Assembly: GCA_033961575.1 (NCBI GenBank)
Contig: CM066732.1
Span: 74,934,687 to 74,998,686 of the forward strand
Direction of reading: 5' to 3'
DNA: 64,000 bases
Source of the DNA: Aselliscus stoliczkanus
Taxonomy: Eukaryota > Chordata > Mammalia > Chiroptera > Hipposideridae
The number at the start of each line of letters is the position of its first letter. The stretch's first letter is position 1. The notes below the pieces were generated by a model. The model did no database searches, was not told the origin of the DNA, and saw only the letters and a list, made by a program, of their open reading frames with translations. Made by a program: the position numbers and the translations under genes. Positions 23,711 through 35,784 of this stretch are shown here, piece by piece.

Positions 23711-25180
23711 CTTTCTTCCCTGGCTGTCTTTAAGATTTTCATTTTATCACTGATAGATAACATCTTTATGTGCCATACACGTATTCCTATCTTTTCCCCA
23801 GAAAAGACACTATTAGGAAATACAAATTTAAAAAAAAAAATTGTGCTACTAGGGAAAAAAGCAATAGCTGAGAAAAAGGGCAAGAGAAAGTTTAATGTGC
23901 ATAGTTGGGTTATTTTTACAAGCTAGACCTTAAAAAAACATTGCTTGTTTAGTTAACTGTAGTTAATATCAACATTTTTAGAATTATTATACAAAATAAA
24001 GGGGGCAAAAGTATACATTAAAGTTGCTCCATGGGGGAATAGTGTTCACAAATCAATAACAAAAATGTTTTCATATGTACCACAAACAGAAAGTAGGGCT
24101 ATTTTATCTTAACCTGGCCTAATAAGTTCAAGAAAAATGCTTTAATAATGTTATATATTAATTCAACTAAATTCTATACTCTATCAGGATTACAGAAATA
24201 TGTTGGGCTTTCAAAGGTCCTTTCTTCTTCAGAGTGCTTTAATGGATTATGGCTTTAAATGTCACAATGGTTCCAAGAATTTCATCAAGAGGCAATAAGT
24301 ATTCCCAAATAAAGCCAATCCCCCACTCCATCCCCAAATGCAAACTTTGGTTGGAATCAGGGAAATTCCTTTTTTTCTAAAATATTTTTAAGTAAATAAG
24401 GGTAAAATGTTAAGAGAAGGTATCCAGCCTGTGGGTACCAAACAACTGAATTTTGGCAAAACAAGTTCATAATTTTCATGCAATTTAAGGTAAGCTATTT
24501 CCATGGGGAAATAAAAAAGAAACCTTTTAAGCTTTTAAAAAATTACACAAGTAATGTTCTTAATTTTCAAAAAATCTGAATAAATGGATAAATATATGAA
24601 CCCTTCATCCCACTGCATTGGATAACCTCTGTTAACATGTTAGTGTACATCTGTTGAGCTGGTATTTTCTGATTGCCCTCTAGATCCACTCTCAAGCCTG
24701 TTCAGCCTGCTCTATGCTTTTAGAAACTGATCTATATGTACTGAATCAAAGAATCCCTTTGCAGTCTGACTTCTGGTTAAGTTCAGTGAATGAAGAACAC
24801 TGTTAAGAGTGTAGGGGAAAAAGAGGAAGGAAAGAGAGGCCAAGATATTCATTTCCCAGCAACTACAATGTAGGTTGCTGTGGAAAGGCTACATTCTTTT
24901 AGCAAAAGTGATAAATCCTGTAAAAAGGCCATCTCCACATAGCTCTCCCCGCCTAACAGCCCCTTCTTTTAGCCCTTTCAAATAGGCCTAGAGGTGCTAA
25001 GCACATTCTACCCTCCACACCCTTAACAGCTCTAGGTTCTGTACTATTCCTTTTTGTTTCTCTATATCCTGCCTACGCCTTGTAAATAATTCCTATACTG
25101 AACTCCATTCAAATTACTCCAGTTGAGTGTGCCATCTATATCCTGCTGCTACCTTAACTAAACCCTGTCTAGATTTTTAA
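23711..25180. other. Repeat-poor intergenic sequence
   Basis: No gene. The ORF at 23639-23926 is AT-rich and straddles the LTR end. Nothing else was recognised. Confidence 0.45.
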
Positions 25181-25640
25181 GTTTTTAAGTATAAATTTTA
25201 TTTATCTGTATACATTTATATATACATACACACATATATACACACCCACATACACACACATTCATATTTTTACAAAATACCTGTATAATATTCCAGCTAT
25301 TGTATAGATATATCAAAATCTATACAAATTACTATTATTCAAAATTTACATTATTTCCAATTTTTTTTCCTATTCTAAACAATGATGCAATGAATATCTA
25401 TGTACATACATATATATTTGCCCTCTTATCTATACTATTGTCATAAGATACATTCTTAGCAGTAGTATTTCTGGAACAAAGGCATATGCATATTTAAGGC
25501 TTTTAATATTGCCAAATACCTTTAATGATACAGACTATAATGATATACACCTCCCCATGCAGTGTATAAGAATGCCCATATGCCCATTATTCCACCCACT
25601 TACTAACACTCTACCAAAACATTTCTGCAGAAAGAAAATT
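25180..25640 (-). mobile_element. Old L1 3'-region fragment
   Basis: The plus strand carries the antisense pattern 'attcttagcagtagtatttctggaa' and 'gcagtgtataagaatgccca', typical of L1M 3' regions. It begins with an ACATACACACAT simple-repeat patch (25208-25262). Boundaries are approximate. Confidence 0.45.
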
Positions 25641-26496
25641 AACCTCTTCAGTTCTTTTGTATTCATACCACTTAGTACTGTGCAATGAGGCTATACCCAA
25701 AACCACTAAGTGGTTATCTGGATTACACTTCAATCATCAGTTCTTAATTCCAATTTCAATCATAAAATAGAGTTTTCTGACATCTTCTCCCTATTGCACA
25801 TGACTCCTCTCCATAAGTATAGCCTTTTAACCCTTAAAATATAATGTGTAAAAATTTTTCCATTGATTCTTTGGAACTAGCAAAATCCACACAGGTAAGT
25901 CCTAAACTAAAGAAACTAGAGCAAATAAATGAAATCTTATGTTTCTTTTACAGAGTATAAAGGAAAATTATCCTACATTAAGATTTAAGTTTTAGATCAA
26001 TGGAACACAATAGAGCCCAGAAATAAACCCATGCATATTTGGTGAATTAATTTATGACAAAGGGGCCAAGAATACACAATGGGGAAAGGGACAGTCTCTT
26101 CAATAAATGGTTTTGGGAAAACTAGATAGTGACATGCAAAAAAATGAAACTGGACCTTTATCTTATACCACACACAGAAATCAACTCAAAATACATTAAA
26201 AGCTTGAACATAACACCTAAAACCATAAGATACCTAGAAGAAAACACAGGCAGGGAGCTACTTGACATGTCTTGGCAATGATTTTTTTGGATTTGATTCC
26301 AAAAACAAAGGCAACAAAAGCAAAAATAAACAAGTGGGACTACATCAAACTAAAAACCTTCTGCAGAGCAAAGGAAACCATCAACAAAATGAAAAGGCAA
26401 CCTACGAAATGGGAGAAAATATTTGCAAGTCACATATCTGATAAGGGGTTAATATCCAAAATATAAAAGGATATTATGCATACAACTTAATAGCAG

Positions 26497-26530
26497 AAGA
26501 AGAAGGAGGAGGAGGAGGAGGAGGAGGAGA
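26497..26530 (+). repeat. (GAG)n trinucleotide tract inside L1
   Basis: AAGAAGAAGGAGGAGGAGG-type run of about 11 units, probably grown from an A/G-rich stretch of the L1. Confidence 0.9.
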
Positions 26531-27376
26531 ATGGGAATCTGATTTTAAAATAGGCAGAGGATCCGAGTAGACATTTTTCCAAAGAAGACATGCAGAAAGC
26601 TAACAGGTACTGAAAAGGTACTCAACATCTAATCATTAGGGAAATGCAAATCAAAACCACAATGAAATATCACCTCATATCTGTCAGAAGCTGTTATCAA
26701 AAAGACAAGAAATAGCAAGTGTTGGCAAGGACATGGAGAAGAGAACCCTTGTGCATTGTTGGTGAATATGTAAACTGGTTCAACCACTATGAAAAACAAT
26801 AGGGAGATTCCTCAAAATTTAAAAATAAAACTAGCATATGATCCAGTAATTCCACTGAGTGTTTATCCCAAAGAAATGAAATTACTATCTCAGAATATAT
26901 CTGCACCCTCATGTTCATTGTAGCATTATTTACAATAGCCAAGACATGAAAACAACCTAAGTATTCATCGATGGGTGAATGGATAAAAAAAAAAAAAGTG
27001 GTACATATATGCAGTGGAATATTATGCAGCCATAAAAATGAGGGAAATGTTGCTATGTGTGATAACATGGATGCACCTTGATGACATTAACCTAAGTGAA
27101 ATAAGTCAGACAGAGAAAACCATATACTATATAATCTCACTTATATGTGGAGCCTTTAAAAAAATAAGTGTTCATAAATACAGAGAGCAGATTGGTGGTT
27201 GCCAGAGGTGAGGGTTTGGGGGTGGGTAAAATGCATGAAGGTGGTCAAAGGTACAAACTTCTAGTTATAACATAAATAAGACCTGGGAATGTAATATACA
27301 GCATGGTGACTGTAGTTAATAATATCATATTATATACAGATTTAAAATTTGCTAAGAGAGTAGATCTTAAAACTTC

Positions 27377-27483
27377 GGGCCAGCCGAGTGGCACGGTAGT
27401 TAAGCGCTGGCTTAGGAAGCCAGCAGCCCCAGTTCGGTCCCACATGTGAGGGCCAGTGACACTGCCCTCAAAAAAAAACAAAA
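27377..27483 (+). mobile_element. tRNA-derived SINE, short form
   Basis: GGGCCAGCCGAGTGGCACGG to GACACTGCCCTC plus an A9CA9 tail. Short direct repeat AAAACTTC. It is inserted in the 3' UTR of the L1. Confidence 0.9.
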
Positions 27484-27659
27484 AAAAACTTCTTATCACA
27501 GAAAAAATAATGTAACTATGTGTGGTGTTAGATGTTAACTATCATAGACTTATTATGGTGATCATTTCACAATATATACGTATATGAAATCATATTGTGC
27601 ACCTGAAACTAATATAATGTTATATGTCAATTATATCTTAATTTAAAAATAAAGATTTA

Positions 27660-28269
27660 AGTTAACCCTATGAAAATGAATTGTCTAATGTCTAATGTCT
27701 AATGCAGGAAACAGAAAAGATACAAATGACATTAAAGGTGGCCTAAAAACAGTGGAAATTAAACATCATTCTAGCTAACGATGAAAAATAAAAAATATAT
27801 AAAGAAAGAAAGAAAATGAGGTTTATAACTATAGATATGGAAGGTTTTCTTTTTTACAAAATACTCTGTACAACTCTAAGGTAAAAATTTTTAAATATAG
27901 AATTTTCTAAGAAAATAAAAACAACAAGTATTACATTGCCAGATCAATATCCATGAAAGGAATGGAAAATGTCAAAGAAGGCAGAAGAGACTACATATTA
28001 AGAGCACAGCCCTAAATTCCATTGTCCCATTGTTCTTCCAACTCTGGGTAAGACCAGCTCTATATTTCCTTCAACTGTCCTCTGAGGTTTGCTGGAGAAA
28101 AAATCACAGTCAAGTAGATGAATCTATAGTTTTATGGTCATCAACCTCAAATGAACTCTCACACTGAAAACAAACTACAGGTTTATGTCTTTTTAGTTGT
28201 GTTACTTTCCTATTCTCCACATCTCTGTAATATAGATAAAAAACTTCTCTATTCTTTTCAAACTTCTGA

Positions 28270-28317
<48 letters not shown>

Positions 28318-29130
28318 CCTCCCAGCCCTGCCAAATCACTCAGCAGGCAATCTGAGAAAATCAGACTTGTTTTCATGAAGAAACAAAAGCTATCAGAAGG
28401 ACCTTCTTGAATTCCTGCCACTGGAACAATAACATAAACATATATGACTCTTTTTTCCCCCCTTCTGTTTCAGAGGAATAAGTGGCCAATACTTACGACT
28501 TATCAAGTACCTTACTCTGTCTTATATCTTCAAACTGATTGTTTTTACTGGTTTCTTCCATTAGTCTTCCAACATCACCCCTCCTATGAGCTCCTTCTTT
28601 TTCTGCCCTTCTTCATTTCCTCAGTTCCCCTTCATTTCACAAACCACCACATTCTGGCTATTAATTCTAACTAAATTCCTCTTGTCAAATCATCACTGAC
28701 TTCCATATTGTTCACTCCAATCAACACTTTTCAGTTCTTCACTTGCTTGTTCCACAGCAGACTGTTGACTATATTCTTCTCATCTGCTGCCTAATAAACA
28801 GGTGTTTGGTTTTTTTTCTACTTAGCTCGTCTCTATGGATTGAATTTCCAGTTTGTAATATAATTTGTAATAATGTATTGGCTCACTTATTTAATCAGCA
28901 ACACAAGATAAAAAGTTCAAATCCTGCCAAAGTAAGTCTCCAGTTTCTTTACCCTAGTCCTCCAGTTTCCTTACCCAGGTGTCAGGTGCTGTAAGCACTG
29001 TGTAAGCCTAGAGCTACAGAGGGCTGTCTTTCCCACCATAAAAGAATTTTCCTTGCTAAAGAGTGAAGGCTGCACAGAAGGAACAAAGCTGACAGATGGA
29101 TAGGACCAGGTTCCTAGTGTCTTGTTTGAA
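27660..29130. other. Intergenic sequence with a CA microsatellite
   Basis: No gene. ORFs at 28151-28994 on the plus strand are low-complexity or derive from T/C-rich sequence that may be an old LINE. TCTAATG is repeated three times at about 27685-27705. Confidence 0.45.
28272..28317 (+). repeat. (CA)n microsatellite
   Basis: About 23 CA units in pure array. It is likely polymorphic. Confidence 0.97.
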
Positions 29131-29131
29131 T

Positions 29132-29660
29132 ACGAGGTCTGATGCTTAAGTTTGTGAACTCATCCTAGAAAAAGTGCTACATACCTCATTGCTGAATATC
29201 ACTATGGTCACCTTTGAAGTGCTCCATTTGGGAAGCTATGCACCGATACCAGTGCCTAGTCCACCCTTCAAAGCAATTTTGAAACTCTTTTTCTGGAATG
29301 GCCATCAGAGCTGTCATCATATTACCTTTGATATCCTGAATGTCATTAAAATGTCTGCCCTTCAATAATTCCTTTATCTTCAGGTAAAGAAGGAAGTCAT
29401 TCGGGGCCAGGCCAGATGAGTAGGGAGGGTGTTCCAATACAGTTATTTGTTTATTGGCTAAAAACTCCCTCACAGACAGTGCTGTGTGAGCTGGTGCGGT
29501 GTCATGAGGCAAGAGCCATGAATTGTCGGTGAAAAGTTCAGGTCGTTTTCATCTAACTTTTTCATGCAGTCTGTTCACCACTTCCAAATAGTAAACTTGG
29601 TTAACTGTCCAGTTGGTACAAATTCATAATGAATAATCTCTCTGAGATCAAAAAAGTTTA
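29132..29660 (-). pseudogene. Truncated mariner transposase, D34D type
   Basis: Minus-strand reading gives the C-terminal half of a mariner transposase. A 'PHDTAPAH' motif holds the second catalytic Asp, and 'PYSSGLAPNDF' holds the third, with exactly 34 residues between them. That is the D,D34D spacing diagnostic of mariner. A stretch of 108 codons is open (29512-29186) and then stops. The outer end is a mariner-like terminus (CGAGGTCTGATGCTTAAGTT at 29132) preceded by TA. The opposite end, with the first catalytic Asp and the DNA-binding domain, is absent or too decayed. The frame breaks upstream of 29512. It encodes a dead DNA transposase. Confidence 0.88.
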
Positions 29661-30234
29661 GCAACATCATTGCAACAAGTTCTCAAACATAATTCTCAGT
29701 ATGTGAATCTAATTGACTCTGAAGCCTATTCAGATTTCAAATTTTCAAAATCTCTGGGCTTTCCTAACAGTGAGAAAGAATAAATTCCCTTTTTGGCAAA
29801 GCTAGCTTGAATTGTGTTTCTGTAATTTGTAATAGAAACAATCTTGCCTAATGCTGAGGGAATAGGTTTTAGAAATTTTTAGGACACAAAATTAACAGGG
29901 TTTCATTATCAATTAGATGTTGAAAGTCTAATTTTCCAAGTGTAGATATAGGCCTGCAGAAAGTTGGATAGGGTCCTAGATCCGTGTCTGGCAATGAGTT
30001 CGCATTTCACAAAGTTGCCACATGTGATTGTGTGAGGAAAGGCAAAGATCAGAAATCAGTTAAGGGTCCAAAAGCTGGTAATTTGGATGGATGGTCAAAA
30101 ATAAGCCACATTCTAGGAATCAGACATTAGGGAGTCCACAGACTCTTAATCTCAAGTAAGCCTCAGGTTGGGAAATAGATCAATTTAGCTAAGAGAATCT
30201 GAACTATCAATTGCCAAGAAAAAGTCAAGGATCT
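29660..30234. other. Intergenic sequence, nothing recognised
   Basis: No gene or repeat recognised between the mariner and the long SINE. The first part may be further decayed mariner. Confidence 0.4.
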
Positions 30235-30249
30235 AAAAATAAAGATATT

Positions 30250-30703
30250 AGGGCTGGCCAAGTGGCGCGTTCATTGAGAGCTGGCTTGGGATGCCAGCAG
30301 CCCCGGTTCAAGATGCCACAATGAGGGCCAGTGACATTGCCCTTCACAGCTAAGATGGTGAATGGCAGCTCCACTTGGAGCTGGGTTGCTGTGCATCCCC
30401 AGGATGGCATAGCTGTAGCCCATGCTGCAGTGGGCTGCCATAGGCTACAGGGAGTGGCCGGCAGCCAGCGTAAGCGGCTGGCGGCCGGTGTGAGCTGCCA
30501 AGAGCCACTGAGTGGCTGTCCAGAGGCTGGTGACTGATCTACCTCACCCAGGAAGAACTCAATGATGATACCAACATGGGCCAGTGAAGCAATGTCCTCC
30601 GCAACTAGACTGATGAACAGCAACTTGTCTGTTCCCCTTCCCCAGTTCCCCAACACTGTTCCCCTCCCCAATTCCCCAGATAAAAAAAATAAAATAAAAA
30701 AAT
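30250..30703 (+). mobile_element. tRNA-derived SINE, long form
   Basis: The head GGGCTGGCCAAGTGGCGCG flows through GACATTGCCCTTCA into the long body ('cagctccacttggagctggg', 'tgatgataccaacatgggcc'). It then reaches the C-rich tail and an AAATAAAA-rich end. Direct repeats AAAAATAAAGATAT lie at about 30236-30249 and 30704-30717. Confidence 0.92.
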
Positions 30704-30717
30704 AAAAATAAAGATAT

Positions 30718-31131
30718 CTGAGTTACATGGATAAGTGATTATGAAGATATGATAATCAATGCAAGTAAACCCCTACATAAAATGGGAAAAAGGGGAAGAA
30801 AGTAAGTTAATGGAACAGGACTGATACTAGCAACCAAAGCCTTAAAATTACCTTAGAAGAACAAGGAGTTTGTTCTTTGGCTTCTTTTGCAGTTATTACT
30901 TTGGCCACAAAGGACTGTATTAAAAATAGTTATCATCACTAATGTTAAATGACTGTAATATAATTGATTTCATTAAGGCTAAAATAAGGGTAGGACAACT
31001 AGATATATTGAGATGTTCTTGTGAAAAAAATTAAATAAATAGAAAGCATAGAAAAATCACAGAAAACTACAACCAAAAGATTATGCATATTCTGAAAATA
31101 AAGATAAATCAAGAAGGAGACACTGAAGTTC
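30718..31131. other. Intergenic sequence, nothing recognised
   Basis: AT-rich, no gene. Confidence 0.45.
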
Positions 31132-31145
31132 AAAAGACTATGGGC

Positions 31146-31250
31146 GGGGCCGGCCGAGTGGTACGGTGGTTAAGCGCTGGCTTGGGAAGCCAGCGGCCCC
31201 GGTTTGGTCCCACATATGAGGGCCGGTGACTTTGCTCTCAAAAAAAAAAA
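31146..31250 (+). mobile_element. tRNA-derived SINE, short form, in the TSD of an L1
   Basis: GGGGCCGGCCGAGTGGTACGG to GACTTTGCTCTC plus an A tail. It is flanked by perfect AAAGACTATGGGC repeats at 31133-31145 and 31251-31263. A third copy of that word (35771-35783) closes the adjacent L1, so the SINE landed in the 5' target-site duplication of the L1. Confidence 0.93.
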
Positions 31251-33299
31251 AAAGACTATGGGCAAGGGAAGAGATCCAATATGGTGGAGCAGATAAACAC
31301 TGTGCCTGCTTCTTTCTATGGACACATTAAAATTACAACTAAATTATAGAACAACCAACCTGGAGAATTATCTGAAGTTGAGCTGAACAGAACTAAGGAT
31401 ATAAAGGATATATATAAGGATATATATAAGGATATAACTAAGGATATAAAGAAGAAAGCCACGTCAAGGCTGGTAAGGGGCAGAGATGCGAAATGGGCTG
31501 GTCTCAAACCTCCATGTGGGGGTGGAGTGTCAGGAGGGATATCTCAGCTGTGGAGATACCCCCATTAAAAGCAAGGGATCTTAGCCTCACATGAGGCTCC
31601 CCCACCCAGAGTACTGGTGCCAGGAAGAAGAGCCCCCACATTTGGCTGTGAAAAACAGTGGGGATTCTGACCAGCCAGATGGGATGGAAGGCTGCGAGAA
31701 ACTGAGACATTCCCTTAACCGGTCCGTGCACAGACTCACTTGCTCACAGGCACTTACCCTGGACTCCAACAGAAGGACGGTGACTTGAGGGATGTCAGGA
31801 GCATATGGGGGGGCAGACTGAGGTGTGTGATTTTGAGGAGAGGGCTGGAGGACAGTCACAATTTTCTATGTGTGGTATCCTTCTCCTGTGCAGCCAGCAG
31901 GCCAGTGCCATCTTTCCTGTGTTGAGGCTAACCCCACAGGCCAAATCTGAATCTGGATTGGTCTGCTGAGCTCCGCTGCTCCACCCTGCAGACTCAGTGG
32001 GATACCGCTGTACCCAACTCTCCCAACACCAGAGGCACTTTCTTAGTTAGTAGCCAGGTACTCTTTCTTAGAAAACTATCAGAGTCTGCCGGCCCGGCAG
32101 GTGGTGACTGGCCTTGGTGTGTTCTGAGACTTTTGCAGAGTACCACCAGGCTCAGCACTGGCACCAAAACAGAATCTACATTAACCTGGTGACCCAGTCC
32201 TCCCACTCTAGTTAAACTCCCTGAGGCCCTGCCTTACCCAGCTGGCATACTGCATGAAGCTTTATTAGTGGCTGAACCTTAACGGAACCAGCAGGTGGCA
32301 GCAGGCCTCAGGGTGTTCTTTTGTGGAATTAGCCACACCCAGTACTGGTGGCAGCTGTCCTCAGTTCCCAGTGTGATCTTACCCATGTGCCTTCAGGTTT
32401 AGCAAAGGCAGGGAACAATCACAGATCACTTTGTAGCTCCCACCTATCTTGGTAATCCCTGGCCAGTTACAGGCAGTGAGTGACCTGGACTTGAATCAAA
32501 GCCCCTGCCAACAGGCTACAGAACCAACACACTTGGAGGTTGGCTTCATACCACAGCAGAACACCACCCAATTAGCCCCACAAGCAGCACACACAAAGGG
32601 TGGTCTCACCAGACACCAGAGCCCACTGGGAAGACTCCCACTCAGTGTGGTAAGCACTGTGCACAGCAGCCTGTAAGCTGTGACATGGCCAAACCCCACA
32701 GCCAATCAGCCTGAGAGCCAATCCCACCCAAGCTTAATTATAACAGGAGGGCACACACTACCCATACAAGGGACACTACTGGAGCACCCAGAGCAGGTGA
32801 CCAGGGAGACTCTGCTAGGGCCCCATAGAGCACCTGGACAAGACTGGGAGGAAAAGCAGATTTACCTCATACATGGAAACAAACACAGAGAGGCAGCCAA
32901 AATGAGGCAACGAAGACATATATCCTGAATGAAAGAACAGGAGAAAACTCCAGAAAAAGAACTAAACAAAATGGAGGCAAGCAACCTACAGATACAGAGT
33001 TCAAAACAATGATTATAAAGATGCTCAAAAAATTTAGTGAGAACTTCAACAGAAAGATACCAAGCATGAAAAAAGGACATAAAAACCATATAAAAGAACC
33101 AGTCAGAAGTGAAGAATATAATAACTGAAATGAAAAATGTACTAGAAGGAATCACTAACAGACTAGATGAAGCAGAAGATTGAATCAGCAATTTGGAAGA
33201 CAAGTAAGAAAACACCCAATTGAAACAGTTCTGCTAGTTCCACAGAAAACACCTAGTTGGAACAGCAGAGAGAGAAACAGAGAGATAGAGGGAGGAAGA

Positions 33300-33380
33300 A
33301 AGGAGGGAAGGAAAGAAAGAAGGAAGGAAGGAAGGAAGGAAGGAAGGAAGGAAGGAAGGAAGGAAGGAAGGAAGGAAGGA
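33300..33380 (+). repeat. (GGAA)n microsatellite within L1 ORF1
   Basis: About 80 bp of GGAA/GAAA units, pure for roughly 14 units, in the middle of the decayed ORF1. Such arrays are ETS-family binding platforms in some genomes; no function is implied here. Confidence 0.95.
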
Positions 33381-34452
33381 ATAGGATATAGTTTAAGAGA
33401 CCTCTGGGACAACATCAAGCATAAAAACATTCATATTATAAGGGCACCAGAAGGAGGACAGTGAAAGCAAGGGATTGAGAACCTATTTGAAGAAATAAAG
33501 ACTTTCCTAACCTGACAAAGGAAATAGACATACAAGTCCAGGAAGTGCAGAGAGTCCCAAACAGGATGAACTTAACAGGCCCACACCAAGACACATTGTA
33601 ATTAAGATGGCAAAGGTTAAAGACAAATAGAGAATCCTGAAAGCAGCAAGAGAAAGGCAATTAGTAAATTATAAGGGAACTCCCATAAGATTGTCAGCTA
33701 ATTTCTCAACAGAAACTTTGCAGGCCAGAAGGGACCGGCACAAAACATTCAATGTGATTAAAATCAAGGACCTACAACAAAAGGTCTACCCAGCAAGGCT
33801 ATCATTTAAAATCAAAGGACAGATAAAGAGCTTCCCAGACAGAGAAAAAACTAAAGGAGTTCCTCAGTACCAAACCAATATTACAAGGAATGTTAGAGGG
33901 ACTGCTTTAAGATGAAAAACAAAATCAAAATTATGAATAATAAAGTGGTAATAGCTACATATCTATCAACAATTGCTTTCAATGTAAATGAATTAAATGC
34001 TCCAATCAAATCACATAGGAAGGCTGAATGAATAAGAAAACAAAACCCTTACATATGCTGCGTACAAGAGACTCACTTCAGATTGAAAGGCACACACAAA
34101 TGGAAAGTAAAAAGATGGAAAGCGATGTTTTGTGATGATAGAAACGAAAAAATAAATAAGAAAGCCTGGGGTAGCAGTGCATATACCAGACAAAATAGAC
34201 TTTTAAAAAAAAAAAAAAAAGGCTATAACAAGAGACAAAGAAGGACCCAGTAATCCCACTTCTGGGTATTTATTCAAAGAAACCCAAATGCTACTTCAAG
34301 GAGACATGTGCATTTATGTGTTCATTGCAGCCTTGTTTATAATGGCCAAGATGTGGAGGCAGCCTGGGTGTCCATCAGTGGAAGAATGGATAAAGAGGAA
34401 GTGGTACATATATACGGTGAAATATTGTTTGGCCATGGAAGGGAATGTGTTC

Positions 34453-34903
34453 ATTTTTTTTTAAAGATTTTATTGGGGAATTGGGGGAGGGGAACAGCAT
34501 TGGGGGATTAGGGGAGGGAAACAGACAAGTTGCTGTCTTTTTGTTCTTCAGTCGAGTTGCAGAGGACGTTGCTTCACTGGCCCATGTTGGTATCGTCATT
34601 GCACTCTTCCCGGATGAGGCAGATCTGTTGCTGGCCTCTGGATGGCTTCTCACAGAGGCTCTTGGCAGCTCACACCAGCTGCCAGCCGCTCACGCTGGTT
34701 GCCGGCCACTCACGGTAACCTATGGCAGCCCACTGCAGCAGGGGCTGCAGCCTACACCGTCGCCGGGGCTCACACAGCCCAGCTCCAGGTGGAGCTGTTG
34801 TTAGCTGTAGAGGGCAGTGTCACTGGCCGTCATATGTGGGATCCGAACCCGGGCTTCTGGCGTCCCAAACCAGCTCTTAACCAATGCGCCACTCGGCCGG
34901 CCC
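34453..34903 (-). mobile_element. tRNA-derived SINE, long form
   Basis: Antisense copy: T-run, AAAGATTTTATTGGGGAATTG, the body with 'ccatgttggtatcgtcattg', then GAGGGCAGTGTCACTGG and the head to GGCCGGCCC. Direct repeats AGGGAATGTGTTC lie at 34440-34452 and 34904-34916. It is inserted in the 3' portion of the L1. Confidence 0.94.
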
Positions 34904-35104
34904 AGGGAATGTGTTCTTGCCATCTGCAGTGGCCTGGGTGAACCTGGAGGGTATTTTGATGAATGGTGTGTCAGGCAGAGAAAGACTGATGCAGTGTGAT
35001 TTCGTTTCTATGTGGGATCTAAAGAACAGAATAAACAAAACAGAAACAAACTCATAGATACAAAAAATATTTTGATGGTTGCCTGATGGAGGGGTGTTGG
35101 GGAT

Positions 35105-35755
35105 GTGAGTGAAAAAAGGGGAAGGGATTAATAAATAACAATTGGTTGTTACAAAGTAGTTATCAGATAGAGAGTATAGCATAAGGAATATAGTAAAAAA
35201 TATTGTAATAACTATGTATTGTGTCAGATGGGTACTAGATTTATTGGGGTGATAGATAGGAAAGGGCAGGAGGGCAGGGTGGAAAAGGTAAAGGGATTAA
35301 GAAATACAAATTTGTAGTTACAAAATAGTCATGGGGATGTAAAGTAAAGCATAGGGAATACAGTCAATAATATGGTAATAACTATATATAGTGCCAGGTG
35401 GGTACCAGACTAGTCAGGGGGATCACGTCTTAAATTACATAACTGTCTAACCACCATGCTACACACCTGAAATTAATATAAAGTAATACTGAATATCAAC
35501 CGTAATTGAAAAATTGAAAATGGGTGGAAAGGTGAAGGGGAAAGAGTGGTCTAAATTTCCAGGCATAAAACAAATAAGTCATGGGGATAGGGAATATAGT
35601 CAAGAATATTGTGATAGCATGGTACGGGGTTAGATGGTTGCTGGATTTACCATGGTGATCACGTCTTTAGGTCTACAAATATTGAATAACTACAGTTATA
35701 TAATATACTAATATAAACTAATATAATATTGTATGTTAACTATATTTTTAATAAA
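35105..35755 (+). repeat. Three diverged tandem copies of an L1 3'-end module
   Basis: The motif series 'aaggggaaRgg...aataaRt...aYagtcat...ggaatatagt.aa.aatat.gtaat.act...ggtgggtac.agat' occurs at about 35105-35255, 35275-35485 and 35520-35755. The repeats are diverged, so duplication is old or was present in the source element. Confidence 0.65.
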
Positions 35756-35784
35756 AATCTTAAAAAAGAAAAAGACTATGGGCA

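Larger units (their letters stand above)
25975..27655 (+). mobile_element. LINE-1, 5'-truncated
   Basis: L1 ORF2 C-terminal phrases are plain: 'gatcaatggaacacaataga', 'ttgatgacattaacctaagtg', 'tggtggttgccagaggtgag'. They are followed by a 3' UTR to 'tgcacctgaaactaatataa' near 27600. Frames are broken. A (GAG)n expansion (26497-26530) and a short SINE (27377-27483) sit inside. Confidence 0.88.
31264..35770 (+). mobile_element. LINE-1 with 5' UTR, ORF1 and internally deleted ORF2
   Basis: Order along the plus strand is as follows. A GC-richer 5' UTR runs 31264-32900. A decayed ORF1 runs about 32900-33915 ('LRDLWDNIKHKNIHIIRAPE' near 33395-33450, then 'LSANFSTETLQARRD' and 'YPARLSFKIKGQIKSFPD' near 33700-33845). 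The very start of ORF2 endonuclease lies at about 33950-34240, reading 'YICCVQETHF'-like. The sequence then jumps at about 34245 into the 3' part. Nearly all of ORF2 (reverse transcriptase) is missing. The 3' UTR is repeated three times (35105-35755). Matching TSD words AAAGACTATGGGC flank the whole element. A microsatellite and a long SINE interrupt it. Confidence 0.8.

Noticed and set aside
32862..33215. Minus-strand 117-codon frame in the L1 region
   Set aside because: It is the antisense of decayed L1 ORF1; its hydrophobic look comes from reading A-rich codons backwards.
33300..33380. CRISPR-like or regulatory repeat array
   Set aside because: Simple GGAA microsatellite without spacers.
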